DNA from: Endothia cerciana
Taxonomy: Eukaryota > Ascomycota > Sordariomycetes > Diaporthales > Cryphonectriaceae
Length of the DNA stretch: 64,000 nt
Assembly (NCBI GenBank): GCA_026119935.1
Contig: JALRMH010000081.1
Coordinates: forward strand, 1 to 64,000
Direction: 5' to 3'
Shown: piece after piece, positions 30,818 through 41,000 of the stretch
Position numbering within the stretch: position 1 is the first letter of the stretch
Layout of the letters: every line of letters starts with the position of its first letter
Position numbers and translations under genes: made by a program
The notes under the pieces: generated by a model
Databases searched by the model: none
What the model was told of the DNA's origin: nothing
The model's input: only the letters and a program-made list of their open reading frames with translations

Positions 30818-33213
30818 ATGCCTCCGGTAAGCTAAGCTTCCAGAAATAGAACGCACCCGCGTGCAGCCACCGCTGTCTCGACCGCCCGCCCGCAGCACAA
30901 CCTCGCTGACCAGAGCTGCCATCATCACAACAGCAGGAGAATGCCACAGGTGGTGCCAAGGGCGAGCATTATGGTAAGTTGCTTCTCGCGTAGCGTGCGT
31001 GCTGTTGCTCGGACTGATCCGTTGTTGTCCGCAGGCAAGATCTACTCCGTCTCCGGGTGCGTAATCGACCGTCCACGATACGCCATTGTTCTTCCGTCGT
31101 CCACATAGGCTCGACTGCTAATAGATCACAGCCCTGTCGTGGTCGCCGAGGACATGATTGGCGTGGCTATGTACGAACTGGTACGGGCCATCCTGAGCCT
31201 CGCTGCCTACACTGTACGGGGAGGCTAACACGGTGCGCAGGTGAGAGTGGGTAACGACCAGCTAGTTGGTGAAGTCATTCGAATCAGCGGCGACCAGGCC
31301 ACCATCCAGGTCTACGAGGAGACAGGTATGACTTGCCGGCTCCGGCGCCCCCCCCCCCCCCTTCGTGCAGGAGCTATATTGCTGACATGATGGGCCTCCC
31401 AGCCGGTGTCATGGTTGGCGACCCCGTCCTGCGAACCGGGAAGCCCCTCTCCGTCGAACTCGGCCCTGGCCTGCTCAACGGGATCTACGACGGTATCCAG
31501 AGACCCCTCGAGAAGATCTCCCAGATTGCCAAGAGTATCTACATCCCTCGTGGCATCGCCGCAAACGCCCTCGACCGCGAGAAGAAGTGGGACTTCACCC
31601 CGTCCATGAAGGTCGGCGACCACATCTCCGGCGGCGACGTTTGGGGTAGCGTCTACGAGAACTCCTTCATCACGAACCACAGGGTCCTGTTCCCTCCCCG
31701 GGCCCGCGGCACCATCACCAAGATCGCCGACAAGGGCAGCTACACCGTCGACGAGAAGATCCTCGAGGTCGAGTTCGACGGCAAGAAGACAGAGTACGGC
31801 ATGATGCAGACCTGGCCGGTGCGGGTGCCCCGTCCCACCACTGAGAAGAAGTCGGCCGACGGTCCGTTCCTGGTCGGCCAGCGTGTCCTGGACGCCCTCT
31901 TCCCCTCCGTTCAGGGTGGTACCGTCGCCATCCCCGGCGCTTTCGGCTGCGGCAAGACCGTCATTTCGCAGTCCGTGTCCAAGTTCTCCAACTCGGACGT
32001 CATCGTTTATGTGGGTTGTGTAAGTAGGACCTTTTTCCTCAGGGCACGGTGCCCTGTCTCTCTCCCCCCCCCCCCTCCCCCCTTCAGACACTTCGAGAAC
32101 GGGGTACTCCAAGCTCCGCAATAGCGTTCTAACACCGAGCAGGGAGAAAGAGGAAACGAGATGGCCGAGGTGCTGAAGGATTTCCCCGAGCTTACCATCG
32201 AGGTCGAGGGCCGCAGGGAACCCATCATGAAGCGCACCACCCTCATCGCGAACACCTCCAACATGCCTGTCGCCGCCCGTGAGGCTTCCATCTACACCGG
32301 TATCACCGTCGCCGAGTACTTCCGTGACCAGGGCATGAACGTCGCCATGATGGCTGACTCTTCCTCGCGTTGGGCTGAGGCTCTGCGTGAGATTTCCGGT
32401 CGCCTGGGAGAGATGCCCGCTGATCAGGGTTTCCCCGCCTACTTGAGTGCCAAGCTGGCCTCCTTCTACGAACGTGCCGGCAAGGTCCAGTCCCTTGGCT
32501 CACCAGAGCGCGAGGGTTCTGTCTCCATCGTCGGTGCCGTGTCGCCTCCCGGTGGTGATTTCTCCGATCCCGTCACTTCCTCCACCCTTGGTATCGTGCA
32601 GGTCTTCTGGGGTCTCGACAAGAAGCTCGCACAGCGAAAGCACTTTCCCTCTATCAACACCTCCCTCTCGTATTCCAAGTACACGACGGTCTTGGACAAG
32701 TGGTATGAGAAGGAATACCCTGACTTCCCACGCCTGCGCGACCGCATCAAGCAGTTGCTATCCGACTCCGAAGAGCTCGACCAGGTCGTGCAGCTGGTCG
32801 GCAAGAGCGCTCTGAGTGACCCTGACAAGATCACCCTGGATATGTCAACCCTGCTGAAGGAGGACTTCCTGCAGCAGAACGGTTACTCGGACTATGACCA
32901 GTTCTGTCCCATCTGGAAGACCGAGTGGATGATGAAATTGATGGTGGGCTTCCACGACGAAGCGCAGAAGGCGATTGCGCAGGGCCAGAGCTGGGCCAAG
33001 GTGCGGGAGGCGACGCAGGAGCTGCAGGCGCAGCTGAGGAGCCTGAAGTTCGAGCAGCCCAGCGAGGGCCAGGAGGCTGTCAGCAAGAAGGCACGTTGCC
33101 CCTTCTCATTCGCAAGCCCGTCGTTGACCGCCCGATACTGACCAAACGTGCTGCAGTATGAGGAAATACAACAGGCTATGCTCGACAAGTTCGCCTCCGT
33201 CATGGACGACTAA
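30818..33213 (+). CDS. vma-1: V-type ATPase catalytic subunit A
   Basis: Eight coding exons: 30818-30826, 30934-30973, 31035-31056, 31132-31180, 31241-31325, 31403-32019, 32143-33090, 33157-33213; 608 residues, matching the known fungal length (about 607). The first exon codes only Met-Pro-Pro. The N-terminal beta-barrel (GKIYSVSGPVVVAEDMIGVAMYEL) is followed by the A-specific insertion, the P-loop GAFGCGKT (247-254), GERGNEMAEVL, the SSSRWAEALREISGRLGEMPADQG segment and a helical C-terminus. It hydrolyses ATP in the V1 head to pump protons into vacuoles and Golgi-derived compartments. The last intron (33091-33156) uses a GC donor (AAG|GCACGT); reading through it instead reaches a stop in RCPFSF...ARY. 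No intein interrupts the coding sequence. Exon 2 could start at 30937, dropping one Gln. Confidence 0.96.
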
Positions 33214-34167
33214 GCTGGTCCGCGGACATTCCAGCCAGCGAGCATTGGGCGTTTGTGTAGCAAAATATGTACAAGGAGCGAAGCTGAAGCTGTGGCGGAC
33301 AGCGGTTTGAAGGACGGGCGGGTATCGAGGTTCATGGATGCGTCCTTTCCACAGCTGTTCATTCTGCATGCATGGTCATTTTGGGCACAGATATAGATAT
33401 ATGACCACATCTTTCCCATACCGTCCAGCCAAATGCATATTTATTCGCCGATTGATTTATCATGGGACCTGTGTTTCCGTCTCAACGTATTTCGCGATCC
33501 TCAACACAGGTCGTCATCTGCTTTATCCGTACGGTTGATCTACCCTGCTGCCCCCGATTTCCCCCCTCTTTGGAAGGGGTTCTGTCGGCCCGAGCTAGAT
33601 CGTCGAGCATGGATAGTTACCATACATACTCCTCGCGGCTTGGTGATGCACAGTATCCTTCGATCCAGGAACGGCCGGAGCACTGCAGACTCTTTCTTCC
33701 TGATGTTCACGGTTGAACGGGGCCGGGGTGAAGCTGAACATGGATGCAGGAGTGATAAGATCTCGAGGCCCGCTGAGAAGATAGATGATTTAGGCCTCTT
33801 TGTCTGAACTACGACGGCTCAGAGATATATATACATGTACATGAAAAGTCACTGGGTCGGTACGGGAGCAGGTGGGAGAACGTGGCGAATGCCGTTGCGC
33901 AAGTCATTATCATTTCTACAAGATCCGACACACATCTACCACTGTACATGCGTGTATGCTCTTGTCGCTGCATGGCGTCGTGAGATGCGTGTGGTGCCCC
34001 ACGAGGTGGCCACCATTTCTATATACTACTAGTTATTTTTTCTTTAAATTTTTTTTTTTTTGTTCCAGCTTGAATCTCCTCCGACCTCTAGCCACGCCAC
34101 TCTATCCGGTCCGTCTAGGCCCTGACCCCTTGCCGTGACCACACGAAGCAACCACCCGTCTCGCCGT
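33214..34167. other. Convergent intergenic region
   Basis: 3' regions of vma-1 and the DUF4048-like gene. Pyrimidine/AT-rich stretches including a T-rich tract near 34030-34062; no gene seen. Confidence 0.5.
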
Positions 34168-36241
34168 CTAACAGGCCTTGTCCTTGATGGGCAGGGCCGG
34201 CTCCCCGAGGGTCTTCTCCCACTCCTTCATGAAATCACTCGTCGCCCTCTTCAGGTTTCCTGGGGACAGCTTGTTGAGCATCTCCTCGATCTTCACTGCT
34301 GAGAGCGGAGGGGACTCGGGAGGCTCGCGGTCGCTCGGTGCCGAGGTCTCGTCCTTGCTGTGGGCGGCACGGTGATTAGTCTTGGTTAGGAGGCGCACAG
34401 GGTAAGCAAACGAATATCAACGCAGGGATGAAAGGTTTTGGGGGGGGGGGGGGCAGAGGAGAACGGCAGGGCGTCCCAGCTGTGAGACGGTGGGCAAGGA
34501 CAGTGTGATCGAATTGAGCGGGTCAACGAGCGGTGGTGTCTCACAGTGAGTCGTTCTCATCGCCCTTCCCCTCCGGGATGGCTGTCGTGATAATGTCGCC
34601 GTTGACGGTGGTCCCGCTCCACCGCGGCGAGGGCGCCGCTGGCGGGCTCTCCCAGTTGCTCCAGTCGGCGTCGTCGAACGCGTCAACGGTCAGGGGGGTC
34701 CAGGAGAAGTGCTTTGCCCGTTTCGAGTTTGTCCTTTTGGGCCGGCCTAGGTTGGCAGTGTCGGATTCCTTCAGGGGATCGCAGAACCGTGTGGAGGGGG
34801 TGGGCGTATGGTCATTGCTGAACGCGCTGGTGACGTGTGCTCGTGACGAGGAGCTCGAGGCCCGGATCGTGTCTCGGTCGCCCTCGCTCTGCCGACCCGA
34901 GACCCTCCTGTACCCACTCGGCCCGCCGTTGATGGGCTCGTCGCCAACCGCGACCTGGCGCAGGTCCTCCACGAACGTCCACAGTCCCGCCTTGAAATCC
35001 TCAGCCATCTGCTTCACGCCATTGTTTGACGGAGAGCTGGCCGACGACCGAGGCGTCCAGGTAGCCCGCTTTGAGATCCCATTGGCGGCCAGGGGGTGCC
35101 GGCCTAGGTTCTGAAAGTGAGGCTCCGAGTCCTTCCCTAGGGACTTGTGGCAGTCCAGGGGATCCTCGAGGATGGGGAAGCCTCCCTCTGGCTTGGTCGG
35201 CGAGAGCAGGGATAAAGCCCGTGTGTGCCCACCACGCATGACACGCCGGCGGCCCGAGTTGGGCGTTGTCTCCTTGTTCAGCTGCTGGCTCATCAACACG
35301 GTCCGCCTCCTGTCCAGCTCGACGCTCCGCGTCCTGCCCTCGACATCGTCCACGGCAGGTGAGCTCTGTGCGCTGGGGCGCAGCGGCTCACCGTTGACCA
35401 TCGCGTTCCGCTTGCGCACCGAGTCGAACGCGCCCCACTGCTTCTTGAGCCGTGACAGCTCCGCCTCGGCGCTCTTGAGGTCCTCGCGGAGTTCCAGCAC
35501 CCTCCTCTCCTGGGCGGCGATGGCATGTATGAAGTCGTTGGCGTCCGTCGGGGACCTCACGGTGGGGGTGTCCCCGGGGGTTGGCGGGAAGGACGGGACC
35601 GTGGTAGAGATCGGGGTGGGCCTCGACGGCGCATTCGTCGGCAGGGCGATCGGGAGCGTGAGAGACAGCCTGTTGGAGTTGCGCGAGGTGGAGGACAAGG
35701 ACCGCGTCGAGCGCGCCCCAAACGACGACGGGGGCGAGTCAAAGACCTCATCTGCTGGGGGCGGCGGGAGCGGCGGCATCGTCTCCGACCTCGAGAGCCT
35801 CGACACCTGACGTTTGCTCGCAGATGCCGATCTGGAGTGGCCAGCCCTCCGGGCCGCGAGGTCCTCCATCCTGTCGTGTAAGCTGTAGATGGCGCCTAGA
35901 ACTGGCGTTCCCTCCAATTGATGTTGGCTGTGCGGTTTCCTGGGTGATGGCGGCGCGGGTGACACAGCCTCGGGGCGCGTTAGACCTAGTGACACGCGCT
36001 GAGGGGGTCCGGGGCGGCAGGCCGGGTCGGGGGCTCGCTGTCTCCTCTTGGTGCTGCCCCGGGTGAAAAGAATGGACGGAGCGCGACGGGAACGCCTAGG
36101 GCGCTGTCTCCAGGCCAAGGTCGATCTTCTGTTGGCGACGACGGATTCCCTTTGGCCTGAGGGGTGGTGCAGGTACTGACTATACAAAAGAGTGTTGGAA
36201 CAGGTGGTCACGAAACAGACTGTGAAGAGAGGAGCGGTCAT
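34168..36241 (-). CDS. Disordered coiled-coil protein, DUF4048-like
   Basis: Exons 36241-34545 and 34357-34168, 628 residues from the Met at 36241 (MTAPLFTVC). The start is uncertain: the open frame continues upstream to 36814 but passes through AAT repeats unlikely to be coding, and the first clearly protein-like part is MEDLAARRAGHSRSASASKRQ. The intron (GTGAGA...ACAG, 187 bases) contains a C14 tract on the sense strand. Most of the chain is Ser/Pro/Arg-rich. A heptad-like segment (FIHAIAAQERRVLELREDLKSAEAELSRLKKQW) is a coiled coil, and VLMSQQLNKETTPNSGRRRV resembles fungal proteins annotated with DUF4048. The C-terminal exon adds a short helical end (IEEMLNKLSPGNLKRATSDFMKEWEKT). Function unknown. 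Confidence 0.65.
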
Positions 36242-36954
36242 GGAGCAGATGGTCGAAATGGACCGAAGAAATGTTTCAGGCTCAGGGGCGGCGACGGGCT
36301 GGGCTGGCCAAGATAAGACCCTGGGGTCCCTCAGCACAGCTTTGCGCACGCAGGGGCTACCACAATGTAAGTACCATTGGGCGGTACAGTAATAATAATA
36401 ATAATATCCCTCTGCCTCGCTCGTCCTGCGGCCGTTTTCATGGGGTGGGACCGGGGCTGCAGCTGGGGCACGGGTTCCCGGGCGCGTGAGGCAACGGTGC
36501 CCGTGGAGACGGGGGAGATTGCGACGTATAAAGGGCCACCGTGGAGGGCCTGGACCGCCTGCTGGCAGAGGCGGTAAGGTAAGGTAAGGAAGGGTTGCTG
36601 GCCAGGTGTGTGCTGGCGGGTTGAGGATCGCTATGGGCGGTGGGGACTCCTGTGCCTGTTGGCGGTCCCCCCAAACGAGCGCTGGAGCCGAGCCCTCCCT
36701 CAGTGCTGGACCTGTAGTTCCCCCGTACCCTGCTGGAGTGTCCTGGCCGGCGTGGCCGTGCACTGCACTGCACTGGCCGCTGGCAAGTTGTGAGGGACGA
36801 GGGAGGGGTGGCACTGGTGGAGCAGGCCGGGTGGAGGCCAGGATGCGGTAAAGAGGACCCAGAGCGTTGAGAAAGGGGAGACAGGCCAGGCGATGAAAGA
36901 GAGGAGAGATGACGTGCAGGAGTCGAGCTCGAGAGATGACCGTGTGTCTGTGTG

Positions 36955-36994
<40 letters not shown>

Positions 36995-38080
36995 TGTGTG
37001 TGTGTGTGTTTGTCTGTCTGTGTGTTGGGATCAGAGAAAGGAGGGGCTGGTGAGGCTGACGCTCGGGTTCTTATTGTGTAGAGTGTTTTTGTTGACGTTC
37101 ATGCCCAGCAATAGGCGATGCGAAGGTGGCAGCGGCAGCAGCATGAGCGAGCATGATGGTGCGATGCTCATTTCCCCTTCTCGACGTCGTGCCCAGCAGA
37201 TCCTTGTTGGGCCGAGTTGCGTGCAGTCGATCTGGGGGATGAGGGGATCCACTCTCTGACGACTTGCCAGAGCAACGGCACCACACCTGGCGCAGGGGGC
37301 CCTGCAGGGTGGCTGCTCTGGTGTGTGTGTGTGTGTGTATGTTTTGATGGATTCGAAAACAAAGGGCTGGACGGACGGGAGACAAAAACAAACGTGGCGT
37401 GGGTGGCTGCATCCAGGTGCACACGTCTAGGTTTCAGGCGCACAGGGAGCAGTGGTCCTAATAGTAGGTCGTCCACAGGAGAGGGAGACAGGGCCAGAGA
37501 AGACGAGAAGGGAAGAGAGAGAGAGAGACAGACAGAGAGAGACAGACAGAGAGAGAGAGGAGAGACCTGAGGAAGGGAAAGGTAAGGACGGATGACTGTT
37601 GCTTGTCAGTTGGGCGAACGCGTCTGGGATGCCAATGCGTGTCACACACATCCAATTCACCATACCATAATAGTGCTATGGCACTCACGTGGACTGCACA
37701 GGACTACCAAGTATGTATGTACTACTTGTCTCCCTGTCTCACTCTTTTAGATGGTTGCTCCCTGTGCGGGCACGTGCTTTCGCGTTCATGGCACTGTCCC
37801 GTCTCAGCAGGCGTCATCGCTGTTGCATCAGGTAATCAATCTATCAATCAGTCAATCAATTACTGGGTGGTCAATCAATCGATCAGGCGCGATTCAGGCA
37901 CGATGGCCTTTTTTCCCCTCTTCCTTTCTGACGAGCGCTGGCGGCTGTTCGGCTTGCGACATTTCCCTCACCCCCTCCCATAGCCATCTCTGCCCCTCTA
38001 TCCCCTCCTTCGCGTGTGCCCATCTCACGCCTGGCCTAGACGTTCCGGTCTCACCCCACGGCTGCCGCTATGAACGTCAA
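36242..38080. other. Divergent promoter region rich in simple repeats
   Basis: Upstream of both the DUF4048-like gene and the Rad9-like gene. It holds AAT units (36389-36407), GGTAA and CACTG short tandems (36574-36592, 36758-36773), a TG/TGCG tract (about 36941-37024), GT (37318-37339), AG/ACAG tracts (37510-37562) and a cluster of CAAT/ATCA units at about 37832-37886. No gene seen; the frame of the Rad9-like gene stays open back to 37751 but lacks protein character. Confidence 0.55.
36941..37024 (+). repeat. TG / TGCG microsatellite
   Basis: About ten TGCG units flanked by TG repeats on both sides; alternating purine-pyrimidine sequence able to adopt Z-DNA. Confidence 0.85.
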
Positions 38081-41000
38081 ATGGTCGACATGGCACCAGA
38101 AGCCCGCACGAGCCTGGCCCTGACCGAGGCGGCGAGGCGGGCCGTGGCTGGCGAGGTCGAGTCGCAGGACAGCCAGGCCCTGATCAGCTACATGCATCGC
38201 GTCCACGGCATCGGGGAGAGGAGCAGCTCACCTGTTCAGCCGCTGGGCATAGACGACGCTGTGCTCCAGCGCCAGTACCGCCAGCAGCCGAGATCCCCCA
38301 AGGTCAGTCAGACGTTTGCCGGCGGTTGTGACTGTGGAGCTGCACCGCCTGCACCGGCACCACCAGCGAGATCGACCGCGAGATCTCCAAAGCCAGAGCC
38401 AAAGCCAAGGTCAAATTCAGTTGCAGATCCGGGCGCACGTCCAGGGCCAGGTGCGGGTGCAGGTGCGGGTGCGGGTGCGGGTGCAGAACCCCGCGGCAGA
38501 TTGGCCCTTACCAACCAACAGAACCGAGACCTGAATCTGAAACCCGCTGCCAATGCGACACTCCAGCGCAGGGGCAAGGATCTCCACCTCGCTTCTGCAC
38601 CCAGCCTTGACTGCAGCCTGCCGCCACCCCAGTATCAAGACGAAGCCCGGGTCGCAGGCGCAGGCGCGGGCACAGACGCGTCAGGCCATCGCGTCTCTCC
38701 CTCCCCCCGCCCTCCAGCTCCTTCTCAACACCTGACCGTCAAGCCTACAACAGCAGCACTCGGCAGCCCGCCTCGGAGCCAGCCTGATGGGACACGCGCC
38801 CACCAGCTGAATGCCCCAGGCCGTGCCCCGGCTCGCACCCGGACCGGCAGCCCTGCCATCCTCACCCCAGCGAATGACGGCAGCCATGATCACGCCGCCG
38901 GCAGTACCAATCTACCACCCGATTCGGACGGCACCCGCCTGATCTCGCGCACCTACTCGAACAACCCCCGCAGGAAGAGGATGGAGTACTCACAGTCCCC
39001 GACGCAGTCGAACGATGGGAGGAGCTACGAGCAGTACCTTGCCCGCGGCGACGACCTGATCTCTTCCGACCCTCTCGCCGCGGTTCCTCTATCGCAGCAC
39101 TCCCACCATACCTCCCCCTCCAACAACGAGAACACCACCCTGAACGATGAAGACACCGGCGCTGTCAACTTCGACTTCAGCACCCTCGGTCGCCGGGACA
39201 CCCAGGTCTCCGTCCCAGACTCGCCTGGGGCAGACAAGTTGCGGATGTACACATCACCTGAACGTCTCATCGGGATCCCCGAGACCCCAGCACAGCCCAG
39301 GAACCCGTTGTCAGGGATGGGGTCAGCGGCGGCGCCATTGATGCCCAGCTCCCAGATGTTCAGGCATACCCAGTTCTCCTCCGCCTACAAACCGTCGTTC
39401 AGCCCGACCTCGTCACGCCCTTCACCCGACAATCTCCGCCCCCTCAACACCATCTCTCCGAACTCGTCGCCGCTCAAGAGGGTTCCTGCTGCGTCTTCGC
39501 CATTACAAGGCGCCCCTTCCAGTCTTCCGGCCTTTCCTGCTGATTATGATACTTCGCCGCGGCAAGAGGAGGACGGGGAGCAGGAACAGGCGGAAGATCC
39601 CGTTCGCATGGCGCACGGCAGTAGAGGCATTGGAAAGGCGTCCAGGTCTTTCCATTTTGCGCCACGAAGGGCCCCCATTGAGGTTTACGAGCCTATTCAC
39701 GCCTCTCGGCAGGAGGAACCTGCGCAGGCACATTCTAGGTCCGGAGGCGGCTTCGATGAGGACCTAAGCGACGACGAGTATCGCCGTCGTCAGCGCGTCG
39801 CCCTGCGAAAAGCTGCTGCTGCACAGAGGCTAAGTGCTATCGAGTTTGAACGACCGCGCCCTGCTAGTGCAGAAGATGCCGTGGTCCCCTCGACAAAACA
39901 GGACGAGGCACCGGGTCCGGAGGTTCAGCAGTACCTTGACCAGTGTGAGGGGTTCTCTACGAGAGACTCTCAGGACTCCGTCGGGGATACTCAGCATGCC
40001 GTCGAAGCCTCGCAGGACGGCGTCATACGACTCTCGACAGACGATGTCGAGGAAGAGTATGTGTCGGAACACCATGCGTCGGACCCGCCTGAGGATCTCT
40101 CCAGCAATGAGGTCATGGTTCCGAATACGGATCCTGGTCCCACGACGTCTGGACCCATTATGCAGGCAGACGAGGAATACGCTAAGCCAGACGGAAGCGC
40201 AACTCGTACTGATGAAATTCCGGAAACGAGTCCTTCGAATCTGCACCTTCGGCCTCTGGGCGACATGAGGCCCCACCCTTCAGATGAGGTATCGAAGCCT
40301 GATTCCTCCGGGACGATCCTGCGGAGTCCACTGGGCCGTTCTTCAACAGGAGCTGGGCGTCTGTCTACAAACTTGCAAGGTGTATCCAGAAGGTCATCAC
40401 AAGCTGGGATGCCGCCGAGCCGATCGCAGCCAAAGGACACCACGCCGATCCCAGATGCCGCGCTGGCTACCGCTCACCAATCAACGGGTAACACAGGCAG
40501 TCCAAGTATCGTCGTCGGAACATCGCCTCCTGCGCCCGCTTTCAGCACCAGAGCAAGGCTTCGCGGAGCGCCTCGTCCGGTTCTCGTGACCGCACCGCCG
40601 ACTTCGTCAGCTGCACGTTCGAGCTCTACGTCACCTCTCAGTAGATTGACTACAACTCCGGCACTGTCTGCTTCCGACAAGGCAACCCCGCCCACGGATG
40701 AGTCTCCACGCCCTGGGCTTACACCCTCCTCAACGGACAACGTGCAGAGTTCTCCAGCGGTTGCTAAGGCCAACCGTCAGAAGAATGCCAAGGCTGTTCC
40801 CAAGGCGATGCCAAGCAAGCTTGGGGCGCCGATCAGGCGGACTAGGAAGCCATTCGCCTCGGACGTATCAGTGTCGACCGACGAGCTAGCTAGGTCGCCT
40901 ACCACCGCGGCCTTTGAGCAGAGCACACGAGTAGCGAGGTCTGGCAGGGCTTCCATCAGAGACCCACCAGCTTCACGCGAGACAAGTCGCGGAACGAAGG

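Noticed and set aside
31371..31402. Alternative acceptor TGCAG at 31370 in vma-1 intron 5
   Set aside because: Using it reaches a stop within five codons; the acceptor before 31403 restores the conserved AGVMVGDPV segment.
30818..33213. VMA intein
   Set aside because: The known insertion site is followed directly (after an intron) by GERGNEMAEVL; no endonuclease domain is present.
36242..36814. N-terminal extension of the DUF4048-like protein to 36814
   Set aside because: The extension reads poly-Tyr from an AAT microsatellite and has no protein character.
37751..38080. N-terminal extension of the Rad9-like protein
   Set aside because: Crosses a CAAT-unit cluster, has no resemblance to Rad9 N-termini, and a good start lies at 38081.
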